Shown here: positions 1 to 6,048 of the stretch, one piece after another
Layout of the letters: the number at the start of each line of letters is the position of its first letter
How positions within the stretch are numbered: position 1 is the stretch's first letter
Source: Bryobacteraceae bacterium
Lineage (GTDB): Bacteria > Acidobacteriota > Terriglobia > Bryobacterales > Bryobacteraceae
NCBI GenBank assembly: GCA_030044325.1
Contig: JASHWA010000514.1
Coordinates: 1-6,048, forward strand
Reading direction: 5' to 3'
Length of the DNA: 6,048 bases
Position numbers and translations under genes: made by a program
The notes under the pieces: generated by a model
What the model was told of the DNA's origin: nothing
The model's input: the letters and a program-made list of their open reading frames with translations, nothing else
Databases searched by the model: none

Positions 1-851
1 GCATACGTGAGCGATGTTCCCGCCGAATTCAGCTTGGCCACGATCGCGTTGACGCTGCCCGCGTTGCTGGATTGATATGCGCCGGCGATCGGAAAATTCA
101 ATGCTTCCGTCCATCCGGTGACGTACAAATTATCCGAGCTATCCAGGGCAACCCCGGTGATATCGCCCATCCCCGTTCCTCCCAGATAGGTGCTGTAGGT
201 CAAGGCGGGGTCGATGACCAGCGTCTTGCCGGGGTCGTAGGCGCCGATTTCAAATCCCGCGGTGTGCGCGTCGAGCAGCCGATAGCGTCCCTGGATGCGC
301 CGGCCATCCTGCAAAATCGTGGGAGCGTCTTCGCGCAGCTCAGCGCCGCCCGCCTGGACGATCAGGTCGCCGTTCTCGGCGATCGACACGCGATCGCGAG
401 ATTCGTATTCGAGCCGGATTTTCGTGGGGTCGGCGCCGGGGGCGACCAAAAACTCCGATTTCAGGCGCCGTCCCGTGCCGCTGTAAGTGAGATCGATCCC
501 GGGATAGAGATCGCGATAGCGAATGCGCGCGTAGGTTGCGATTCCGGTGCGCCTCGTTGAACCGGTGAAGACGTTGACCTTCCCGGGGAGCGGCTCCACT
601 GCTTCGATTCGGGCTGCGGGGTTCGCGCCGGTGAAGCGAAGCGTCGTCTGGGAGCCGCGAATCTGGAAAGACACGGAATCGGACCGAAAGCCGGCGCGGA
701 GCTCGGGTGTTTCCACAATGAAACTGATTTCCGAATTGGTCACGCCAGCGTTTCGAAAAAAGAAAAGAGGGAGAGAGATTCGGGAATTTTCAGCAAATGC
801 CGGAAGAAAACCGAGGGAAAGGAGCGCGATCGCGATGGGTGTCTGTTTCAC
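1..851 (-). CDS. Secreted SBBP-repeat beta-propeller protein, N-terminal part (runs off the left edge)
   Basis: Translating the minus strand from a GTG at 851 gives 283 uninterrupted codons to the window edge. Residues 1-20 form a Sec signal peptide (one Lys, then a hydrophobic stretch ending PAFA, cleavage likely before ENS). Residues about 30-215 match the conserved N-terminal domain that precedes SBBP repeats (DUF7948 type): an RNAG segment near 33-36, YRDLYPGIDLTY at 112-123, FLVAPGADP at 134-142, a GDLIV strand and LVIDPALTYSTYLGG at 211-225. The first SBBP propeller repeat follows (VALDSSDNLYVTG at 234-246, then FP and a VAKLN strand), and a second begins at the edge. Such proteins are exported and usually carry many more repeats; the ligand and role are unknown. 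In-frame GTG at 857 and TTG at 869 are alternative starts; none has a strong Shine-Dalgarno site, and 851 was chosen because it gives a compact signal peptide. It is divergent from the methyltransferase gene, 96 bases away. The family call is secure, the exact start is not. Confidence 0.85.
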   Translation of the reverse strand, partial: MKQTPIAIALLSLGFLPAFAENSRISLPLFFFRNAGVTNSEISFIVETPELRAGFRSDSVSFQIRGSQTTLRFTGANPAARIEAVEPLPGKVNVFTGSTRRTGIATYARIRYRDLYPGIDLTYSGTGRRLKSEFLVAPGADPTKIRLEYESRDRVSIAENGDLIVQAGGAELREDAPTILQDGRRIQGRYRLLDAHTAGFEIGAYDPGKTLVIDPALTYSTYLGGTGMGDITGVALDSSDNLYVTGWTEALNFPIAGAYQSSNAGSVNAIVAKLNSAGTSLTY

Positions 852-947
852 GCTCACTGAAGAACGCAATTCGGATTCCAAAAAAAGGATGCGGATGCGT
901 GCAGACCGACATGTGTTTCGACCAGATCGGCGCGCGTCGGCGGCTAA

Positions 948-2321
948 ATGCTAACGTGTGAAAAGATGCATCGCGCCTACACGACCGAGACCCACGAAGA
1001 GATCTCGCGCCTGATCGGAAAGCTGAAGGAGCTCGGCTGGTACCACTCGATCGAGCTTCCCGATGGCCGCGTGATTCCGGGCCTGCTGACTCTCGAGCAG
1101 TTGCGCACGCGCATCGGACGATTTCCTTTGCCCGCGGATCTCACCGGAAAACGCGTGCTCGATATCGGCGCGTGGGACGGCTGGTTCACCTTCGAGATGG
1201 AGCGGCGAGGGGCCCAGGTGCTGGCGGTTGATTCGGCGCGGCAGGAGACTTTTTTTGAGGCGAAAAAGCTGCTCGATTCGAAAGCCGAGTATTTAGTCGA
1301 AGACGTTTGTTATTTGACTCCGGAGCAAGTGGGCTATTTCGATATCGTTCTGTTTTTCGGCGTCCTGTATCATCTGAAGCATCCGCTGCTCGCGCTCGAA
1401 CGGCTGTGCGCGTTGTCGACGGATATGCTGTGCATGGACACGCTGGTGATCGATGAGCCGGCGCGTCCCGGGGACCGGCCGATTCTCGAATTCTATGAGA
1501 CCACCGAACTGGGCGGCCAGTACGACAACTGGTGCGCGCCGAACACTTCATGTCTGCTGGCGATGGTGCGGACGGCGGGGTTTGTGAATCCGCGGCTGAT
1601 CGGCGTCCACGACACGCGCGGCGTGGTGGTCGCGTATCGCAAATGGCCACAGATCCCCCGATCGGGCGAAGCGCCGGAGATCGTCTGCGTGGAAAATGCG
1701 TGGACGCGCGATCATACGTTCCGCAGCGATCGCGATCATTATTTCAGCGTCTGGTTCAACACGCCGCACACGGGTTTGAATTGCGACAACGTCTATTTGC
1801 AGGTGGGTCCCTATGCATGCAGGCCCGCGGGGGTTTCGAATGTCAGCCCCAGCGGATGGCACGCGGTGGCCAAGCTTGCGCCGGGGCTTTCGCACGGATG
1901 GTTCGACGTGACGGTCGCGGCGGGGGGCAGTCCGTTCAGCAGGCCGGCGCGGATTCCCATCGATCTGACGCGCGCCGAGCGGAGGATTTCGAACGCGGCT
2001 CGTTTGACCGAGATCGAGATTGCGGGAATTACGGATGGAAAGACATACGAGTACAATCGCGTGCGCAGCGGGAAGGAAAGCTGCGTTTCGGTGTGGGCGC
2101 GGAGGCTGCCGGCGGATGTTTCAAGAGCGGAGCTCGCGCTGAGGCTGGACGGCGCGGATTTACCGGCGGTATTTTTGGGCGAACCGGATGAGAACGGGTA
2201 TCGCCAGATCAACGCGATGCTGCCCGCATGGATGGCGCCGGGCGATTATTTTTTGTCGGTGTGCTGCCGCGGAGCGGAATCGGAGCCGTCCCCGGTTGAG
2301 ATTTATAAGCCCGATCAGTAA
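948..2321 (+). CDS. CmoB/DUF1698-like SAM-dependent methyltransferase with two C-terminal Ig-like repeats
   Basis: The 457-residue product has a class I methyltransferase core at about residues 20-232. Visible motifs are the lead-in GWYHSIELPDG (30-40), motif I VLDIGAWDGWFTFEM (70-84), the acidic end of strand 2 AVDS (93-96), ED at 118-119, the motif IV region FDIVLFFGVLYHLKHP (131-146) and the FYETTELGG...NWCAPN segment (182-199). The lead-in and the YHLKHP and NW.APN motifs are typical of the CmoB/DUF1698 family. CmoB itself modifies the tRNA wobble uridine with carboxy-SAM, but this protein is longer than CmoB (about 320 residues) and has unrelated C-terminal domains, so a tRNA substrate should not be assumed. 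Residues 245-338 and 353-453 are two beta-rich domains in tandem. No signal peptide or membrane helix is seen, so it is probably cytoplasmic. Small molecule, glycan or lipid substrates are possible. ATG at 948 is used; ATG at 966 (residue 7), preceded by GAAAAG, is an equally plausible start. No co-transcribed neighbour indicates a pathway. Confidence 0.85.
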   Translation: MLTCEKMHRAYTTETHEEISRLIGKLKELGWYHSIELPDGRVIPGLLTLEQLRTRIGRFPLPADLTGKRVLDIGAWDGWFTFEMERRGAQVLAVDSARQETFFEAKKLLDSKAEYLVEDVCYLTPEQVGYFDIVLFFGVLYHLKHPLLALERLCALSTDMLCMDTLVIDEPARPGDRPILEFYETTELGGQYDNWCAPNTSCLLAMVRTAGFVNPRLIGVHDTRGVVVAYRKWPQIPRSGEAPEIVCVENAWTRDHTFRSDRDHYFSVWFNTPHTGLNCDNVYLQVGPYACRPAGVSNVSPSGWHAVAKLAPGLSHGWFDVTVAAGGSPFSRPARIPIDLTRAERRISNAARLTEIEIAGITDGKTYEYNRVRSGKESCVSVWARRLPADVSRAELALRLDGADLPAVFLGEPDENGYRQINAMLPAWMAPGDYFLSVCCRGAESEPSPVEIYKPDQ

Positions 2322-2328
2322 ACCATAA

Positions 2329-2346
2329 CGTGCCCCTGACGGGACG
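2329..2346. terminator. Weak hairpin between convergent genes, possible terminator
   Basis: In the 35-base gap between two convergent stop codons, CGT plus CCC (2329-2331 and 2333-2335) can pair with GGG plus ACG (2341-2346). This gives a six-pair stem with one bulged G at 2332 and a five-base loop. Its position suits a bidirectional terminator, but there is no T-run on either side, so an intrinsic terminator is not demonstrated. It may be chance pairing in GC-rich DNA. Confidence 0.25.
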
Positions 2347-2356
2347 ACTCGGCAAG

Positions 2357-4042
2357 CTACTGCACCGCGATCAGGTTGCCTGCCTGGGTCGGAACGCCGG
2401 CAGATCCGTGGGTGGGGGGCGAATTTGGGTTATACAGGCAGGCGATCAGGTTGTCGCCGCTGGGCGCATTTTGAGGGACGTTCATGCCTAGCGCGTACAA
2501 GCCCGGGGATACGAGGACGGCGGCCGTCACGGGCGTTTGCGTAGTTCCAATCCAGCACTCGGGAATTTGAGGAAGGGTTCCGGATTGAGTGGCTGAGCCG
2601 GTGGTGACACCCGAGGTGGGCAAGCCGAAGCCCACGCCGTAAACCACGATCGGCTCGCCGGGCTTAGCAGGCGTCGACGAACCGGGATACAGGTTCGAAG
2701 GGCCGAGCAGGCTGTTGTCGGAATGCGTCGCGATGACGTGCCCTGCCGTATCGAACAGGAGGAACGACGGAGTGACCACCTGCGCGGGCACCAGGAACGG
2801 AGCGCTGGTGTTACCGGTTCCGTTGGTCACCGTGACCTGGGCGTATCTTTGCGGATCGACATTGTTGGCGCGGTCGGCAAGCGCCGGGGCCAAAGCGACG
2901 GCGCCGGGCTGCGTCAGAACGTTGATCTGGTCCTGGGGGCATGCGGGGTCGGTGGCAGCGCTGCAATAAAAGTAGATATAAGCGTTGGGGCCGCTGACAT
3001 TCACCGTAATCGGTCCGAGGACAGTCGGCAGCTCGTTCATTGCGAAGGATGGAGCAGTGCTCCAGATGGCTCCGGCCGCGGGAGTGCCGGCGGGAACCAG
3101 GTTGGTGCCATTGATCTGGAGCCAGGAATTTGCAGACAGGCCGGTGGGCACGTTGTTCGCGTAAACCGTCTGAAACACGGTCTTGACGCTGGTGATGATC
3201 GGGGATCCCGCGGCCGGCACATTGATGTTGCCCGTGAACGTGACGGTGGGAGCGCTCATGGAGCCGCCGGTAATGTTGAGGGTTAACGATCCGCTGGCGC
3301 CCGCGTAGGCTCCCGTGCCGCCGGTAATCGTAACGGGCGTATTGGGCGCGGGCTGGCCGGAAAATTCGAAATAGAAGTTGATGGCGTCGTTGGCGTTGAA
3401 GCTGAGCGTGCCGGTAGCCTCATTGTTCTCGGTAAGGACGCTGGAATTGATGGTGCTCTCGTTATACCCGTACTGAAAGGAGCTTGAGACATTCCCCAGG
3501 CTGCCGGCGGTTCCCGTGCCGGTGAAGCTGTCGCCGGCCACCAGAAGCGCGTCGCCGTCGCCCGAAAATGACCCGAAGGTGAGATTGGTGGTTGTCCCGG
3601 AGACCGTGATGCTGCCGGTTCCGGAGCCGATTACGGCGTATGGGGGACCCATGTTCAGCGTCGCGGTTCCGGTCGCCCCGGCGTACACTCCCGCGCCGGA
3701 GGCGATGGTGAACTGAACCGCAGTTTGCGTGCTGGCGGGAACGAACTGCCCGGTCAGTGTGAATCCATCCAGGCGGTTGAACCAGAATTCGTAGGTTACC
3801 GTGGCGGTTCCCGAAGGCTGGATGCCGACGTTCAGGTTGACCCCCTGAGTGATGGTGCCGCGCATGGTGGCTGAACCGAACGGCGCCACGCTGCCGTTGG
3901 CGATCCCATCCCAGCGGCTGAAGCCGGTGGGTGCGTTATCGGTGTAATTAATTGTGGCCGAGAAATTGACCGACGTTTGACCAGGCGCCGGGCACGCGGC
4001 GAGCAGGAAAGCCGCGAAAGCTGTTGGAGCGATCCGGTTCAT
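2357..4042 (-). CDS. Exported all-beta protein with two AOC-barrel-like modules and two TIGR03437-like modules
   Basis: The 561-residue product starts with a signal peptide (MNRIAPTAFAAFLLAAC). LAAC at 14-17 fits a lipobox, but cleavage after Gln22 by ordinary signal peptidase is also possible. Residues about 55-160 and 200-275 are Gly/Thr/Ser-rich beta modules, each containing the signature GxGxYAGAxGxxTLN (116-130 and 242-256). This pattern is typical of allene-oxide-cyclase-barrel-like or dirigent-like beta barrels in bacterial secreted proteins. Residues about 290-378 (WLQINGTNLVP, then LPTVLGPITVNVSG, then DQINVLTQPG) and 400-540 (GEPIVVYGVGFG at 462-473, then VLVSPGLYALGMNVPQNAPSGD at 509-530) look like two modules of the TIGR03437 'Solibacter C-terminal' type. 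Cys360/Cys368 and Cys496/Cys535 could form disulphides outside the cytoplasm. No enzymatic motif is visible; a surface or adhesive role is inference only. The ATG has a clear AGGGAG ribosome site upstream. It is divergent from the TPR regulator gene, which may control it. Confidence 0.85.
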   Translation of the reverse strand: MNRIAPTAFAAFLLAACPAPGQTSVNFSATINYTDNAPTGFSRWDGIANGSVAPFGSATMRGTITQGVNLNVGIQPSGTATVTYEFWFNRLDGFTLTGQFVPASTQTAVQFTIASGAGVYAGATGTATLNMGPPYAVIGSGTGSITVSGTTTNLTFGSFSGDGDALLVAGDSFTGTGTAGSLGNVSSSFQYGYNESTINSSVLTENNEATGTLSFNANDAINFYFEFSGQPAPNTPVTITGGTGAYAGASGSLTLNITGGSMSAPTVTFTGNINVPAAGSPIITSVKTVFQTVYANNVPTGLSANSWLQINGTNLVPAGTPAAGAIWSTAPSFAMNELPTVLGPITVNVSGPNAYIYFYCSAATDPACPQDQINVLTQPGAVALAPALADRANNVDPQRYAQVTVTNGTGNTSAPFLVPAQVVTPSFLLFDTAGHVIATHSDNSLLGPSNLYPGSSTPAKPGEPIVVYGVGFGLPTSGVTTGSATQSGTLPQIPECWIGTTQTPVTAAVLVSPGLYALGMNVPQNAPSGDNLIACLYNPNSPPTHGSAGVPTQAGNLIAVQ

Positions 4043-4053
4043 AGAACATTTTC

Positions 4054-4059
4054 TCCCTG
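4054..4059 (-). promoter_or_regulatory. Ribosome binding site of the exported all-beta protein
   Basis: On the minus strand AGGGAG lies 11 bases before the ATG at 4042. It is the only strong Shine-Dalgarno site in the window and fixes the start of this gene, which also begins with a proper signal peptide at that ATG. Confidence 0.65.
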
Positions 4060-4065
4060 CACGCG

Positions 4066-4094
4066 ATTATTCGCCGGTCGCCTCTGCAACGCAA
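4066..4094 (-). promoter_or_regulatory. Candidate sigma-70-type promoter for the exported all-beta protein
   Basis: Reading the minus strand, TTGCGT (4094-4089) is followed after exactly 17 bases by AATAAT (4071-4066). The -10 box matches the consensus at five of six positions; the -35 box matches only in its TTG. Transcription would begin near 4059, so the AGGGAG ribosome site would lie almost at the 5' end of the message, which weakens the call. The -35 box lies within the repeated GCAACG sites, so a protein bound there would affect this promoter. Confidence 0.35.
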
Positions 4095-4121
4095 CGATCA
4101 ACAGGCACTACAACGTTGCAG
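4084..4121. promoter_or_regulatory. Inverted and repeated CAACG half-sites, possible operator
   Basis: A perfect eight-base inverted repeat, CTGCAACG (4084-4091) and CGTTGCAG (4114-4121), is separated by 22 bases. GCAACG occurs again directly at 4091-4096, overlapping the first copy by one base, and CAACGTTG at 4111-4118 is itself a perfect palindrome. The arms are about 30 bases, or nearly three helical turns, apart, as in operators bound on one DNA face. The cluster overlaps the candidate -35 box of the minus-strand gene and lies about 20-50 bases upstream of the candidate -10 box of the plus-strand gene. The binding protein is unknown; the divergently encoded winged-helix protein is the obvious candidate by inference. 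Confidence 0.4.
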
Positions 4122-4138
4122 CACCTTTGTTTTCAGAA

Positions 4139-4147
4139 TGATATACT
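4139..4147 (+). promoter_or_regulatory. Extended -10 promoter element of the TPR regulator gene
   Basis: TGATATACT is a TGn extended -10 element with TATACT matching TATAAT at five of six positions. No good -35 box is present at the right distance, which is usual for extended -10 promoters or activator-dependent ones. Transcription would start near 4153-4155, about ten bases before ATG 4164. This implies a very short leader and argues against the in-frame TTG at 4116, which lies upstream of the element. Confidence 0.4.
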
Positions 4148-4163
4148 GGCTCGTCAAATCCTG

Positions 4164-5981
4164 ATGGGAACGGGGACTAATGGAGTTGACCCAGCGTTTG
4201 CCGAGGAAATCCGCGCCTCTCTGAATAAGGTCCTGTTGTCGCCGGGGTTCAGTTCAAAACGGCGGGCTCAACTTCTTCGATACCTGGTGGAAGAAACGCT
4301 TGCGGGGCGGCAGGACCAGGTCACCGAATACGGAATCGGGCTGGACGTGTTGCAGAGGCCCGAGTCGTTCGATCCGCGCGTCGATTCGACGGTGCGGTCG
4401 GAAATGAGCCGGCTGCGGCGCTCGCTGGCCGAGTATTACGAAGGCGTGGGCGCGGGCGACGCGGTGCGTTTCGAGTTTCCAGGGCGAGGCTATGCGCCGG
4501 TATTCGCGACCGGCGCCGGTAAATCCAGCGCAACTCCGGCTGCGCGGCAGGATCCGCGAATGATGGTGTGGGGCGCGGTAGCTGCGGTGGCGCTGGTAGC
4601 TGTTGCTGTTACGGCTTGGAGGATGGTTCCCCATGGAGGTCCGCTACGCGCCGCGATCGTGCTGCCGTTCGTGAATCTGACGGGCGATCCGGGGAATGAA
4701 TACATCACGGATGGACTCACCGAGGGCCTGACGGACCAGCTCGCGCGTATTGCCTCGCTACGGGTGGTGGCGCGAACGAGCGCGTTCCAGTTCAAAGGGA
4801 AGAATACGGATATCCGCGAGGTGGGCCGCCGCGTGCAGGCCGACGCGGTGATCGAGGGCAGCCTGCGCAAGGTGGGGGACGGCTTCCGGTTGACCGTTCA
4901 GGTGAATCGCGCTTCCGACGGGTACCATATTCTGTCGCGCTCATTCGATGGAACGCCTCGCGAGGTGGCGCGCCTGGAGCGCGATATGGCATTGCCCGTC
5001 ATCGCCGCGCTCCGGCCGGGTGCGACGCCTCCCGCCGGTCACTTGCCCACACCTGAAGCCTACGACCTGATCCTCAAGGTGGACGCCCTGGGGGGTCGAA
5101 TGGTCCAGGAGCAGACCTATCAGAAGGTGTTGGGTTATCTGAATGAGGCGATCCAGGATGACCCGCAATATGCCGATGCATACGGCCTGCTGGCGGAGGC
5201 TTACGTGGTGGGGGCCACGAATGTGACGATCGATTCGCTGTACGCGCTTCCACGCGTGAGAGCCGCGGCCCTGAAAGCCCTGGAGCTCGATCCTTCATCC
5301 GCGCGCGCGTATGACGCGATCGGGTACGCCGATGCCATGCTCCAGATGGACTGGAAGCACGGGGAGGAAGAACTGCGCGCTGCTTCGCGGCTGATGCCCC
5401 AAAACCCCGCGATTCATGACCATCTCGGGCATGTCCTCATGCTGCAGGGTAAGTTCGAGCCGGCGCTGCGGGAGCTGCGCATTTCGCAGGACTTGAATCC
5501 GCTGCTGCCTGCCGCCGCAATCGGGTATTGCTACTTCTTCGCGCGCCGCTATGACGACGCGCTCTCCGAGTGGCTCAAGATTTCTCAAATAAATCCCGAC
5601 TTGGTGGTCATGCACGAGCTCATTGGCATGGCGTGGGAAATGAAGGGCGACTACGCCAAGGCGCGGTCGGAGTACGAAAAGTTCATGGCGAACTATCCGG
5701 GCGAGGAAGAACCCAGGCTGGTCCACCTGCTGGCGGTCAGCGGAAAGAAGGACGAAGCGCGGCGCCACGTCGAGAAGATGGCAGTTCCTGACTATCCCGA
5801 TCCCCTGGACCTGGCGGCGATTTACGCGGCGCTGGACGATCGGGAAAAAGCGTTCCACTGGCTGGAACAGCTCGTGTCCAAGCGGCAAGGCTGGATGCTC
5901 AAGGTGCATCCGTTTCTTGATCCGCTGCGAGGGGATCCGCGCTACACGGAGCTGCTGAAGCAGGCGGGCTTGTACCCTTAG
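4164..5981 (+). CDS. Membrane-anchored winged-helix/TolB-like/TPR regulator-type protein
   Basis: From ATG 4164 the product has 605 residues. Residues about 10-114 form a winged-helix-like domain common in acidobacterial TPR proteins: LLRYLVEETLAG (37-48), FDPRVDSTVRSEMSRLRR (69-86), and a closing RFEFPGRGYAPVF that resembles the wing hairpin of OmpR-type DNA-binding domains. One hydrophobic helix (133-154) follows. Residues 162-282 match the TolB/FlgO-like domain seen beside TPRs and in adenylate-cyclase-like proteins: AIVLPFVNLTGDPGNEY, DGLTEGL, RVVARTSAFQFKG, ADAVIEGSLRK. About six TPRs occupy 314-539, then the family's usual tail with DPLRGDPRYTELLKQAGL (586-603). The topology resembles CadC/ToxR: DNA-binding domain inside, sensor or scaffold outside. 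DNA binding and signal are inferred. The frame is open up to TTG 4116 (621 residues), but ATG is preferred because an extended -10 element lies between the two starts. Neither start has a Shine-Dalgarno site. It may regulate the divergent exported protein or itself. Confidence 0.85.
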   Translation: MGTGTNGVDPAFAEEIRASLNKVLLSPGFSSKRRAQLLRYLVEETLAGRQDQVTEYGIGLDVLQRPESFDPRVDSTVRSEMSRLRRSLAEYYEGVGAGDAVRFEFPGRGYAPVFATGAGKSSATPAARQDPRMMVWGAVAAVALVAVAVTAWRMVPHGGPLRAAIVLPFVNLTGDPGNEYITDGLTEGLTDQLARIASLRVVARTSAFQFKGKNTDIREVGRRVQADAVIEGSLRKVGDGFRLTVQVNRASDGYHILSRSFDGTPREVARLERDMALPVIAALRPGATPPAGHLPTPEAYDLILKVDALGGRMVQEQTYQKVLGYLNEAIQDDPQYADAYGLLAEAYVVGATNVTIDSLYALPRVRAAALKALELDPSSARAYDAIGYADAMLQMDWKHGEEELRAASRLMPQNPAIHDHLGHVLMLQGKFEPALRELRISQDLNPLLPAAAIGYCYFFARRYDDALSEWLKISQINPDLVVMHELIGMAWEMKGDYAKARSEYEKFMANYPGEEEPRLVHLLAVSGKKDEARRHVEKMAVPDYPDPLDLAAIYAALDDREKAFHWLEQLVSKRQGWMLKVHPFLDPLRGDPRYTELLKQAGLYP

Positions 5982-6048
5982 CCGGGGGGAGTTACTCAGC
6001 GAGCGATTTCTGTTTGTAGCCCCGCGATTCGCATGCCTCTCACGGCCG

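Noticed and set aside
72..560. Long plus-strand frame
   Set aside because: It is the shadow of the minus-strand SBBP gene, whose translation matches a known family across the same bases.
880..899. A7 tract followed by a GGATGC direct repeat
   Set aside because: It is too short and isolated to be a regulatory element or repeat array; noted only as the most AT-rich point of the divergent gap.
889..954. Short frame of 21 codons after AAAAAAAGG, ending in a TAA that overlaps the methyltransferase start
   Set aside because: It is arginine-rich and has a passable purine tract before its ATG, but a frame this short arises easily in GC-rich DNA and its sequence resembles no known leader peptide. 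Translational coupling cannot be shown from sequence alone.
1532..2191. 219-codon plus-strand frame inside the methyltransferase gene
   Set aside because: Its product is low-complexity, rich in Arg and Gly, with no domain pattern; the overlapping frame gives a coherent methyltransferase-Ig protein.
2723..3286. 187-codon plus-strand frame opposite the exported protein
   Set aside because: The minus-strand protein here has a signal peptide, a ribosome site and recognisable modules; the plus frame has none of these.
4084..4121. Inverted repeat considered as a mobile-element end or attachment site
   Set aside because: There is no transposase, integrase or target duplication nearby, and the position between divergent starts fits an operator better.
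5295..5909. 204-codon minus-strand frame opposite the TPR region
   Set aside because: It mirrors well-formed TPR codons on the other strand and shows no motif of its own, so it is a GC-driven antisense frame.
5996..6048. Open minus-strand frame entering from the right edge and ending in TGA at 5998-5996; also an ATG at 6032 on the plus strand
   Set aside because: Only about 16 and 5 codons are visible, with no recognisable motif or ribosome site. Neither can be called a gene from this window.

Overview
The window looks like chromosomal DNA from an acidobacterium of the Solibacter/Bryobacter type. This is inferred from family content, not from any marker gene. The sequence is GC-rich, and three gene types that are especially common in that group occur side by side: a secreted SBBP beta-propeller protein, a secreted protein with domains of the 'Solibacter C-terminal' (TIGR03437-like) type, and a membrane-tethered winged-helix/TolB-like/TPR protein. 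No RNA gene, CRISPR array, insertion sequence or phage gene is visible.

Layout: (1) minus strand, 851 down past the left edge: N-terminal part of a secreted SBBP-repeat protein starting at a GTG codon. (2) A 96-base divergent gap without a recognisable promoter. (3) Plus strand, 948-2321: a CmoB/DUF1698-like class I SAM methyltransferase fused to two tandem Ig-like domains. (4) A 35-base convergent gap holding a small bulged hairpin. (5) Minus strand, 2357-4042: a secreted or lipid-anchored all-beta protein with two allene-oxide-cyclase-barrel-like modules and two TIGR03437-like modules. (6) A 121-base divergent control region with candidate promoters for both flanking genes and repeated CAACG/CGTTG half-sites. 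(7) Plus strand, 4164-5981: a membrane-anchored regulator-like protein with an N-terminal winged-helix-like domain, one membrane helix, a TolB/FlgO-like domain and about six TPRs. (8) A 67-base tail with no recognisable gene.

How the genes relate: there is no multi-gene operon, because every adjacent pair is divergent or convergent. The most plausible functional link is between the TPR regulator and the secreted all-beta protein, which share one divergent control region. The methyltransferase is the most unusual protein: its C-terminal repeats resemble the Ig-like modules that acidobacteria usually place on exported proteins. I see no convincing defence system or other complete new system. 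The best leads are the methyltransferase-Ig fusion and the repeat-containing divergent promoter.
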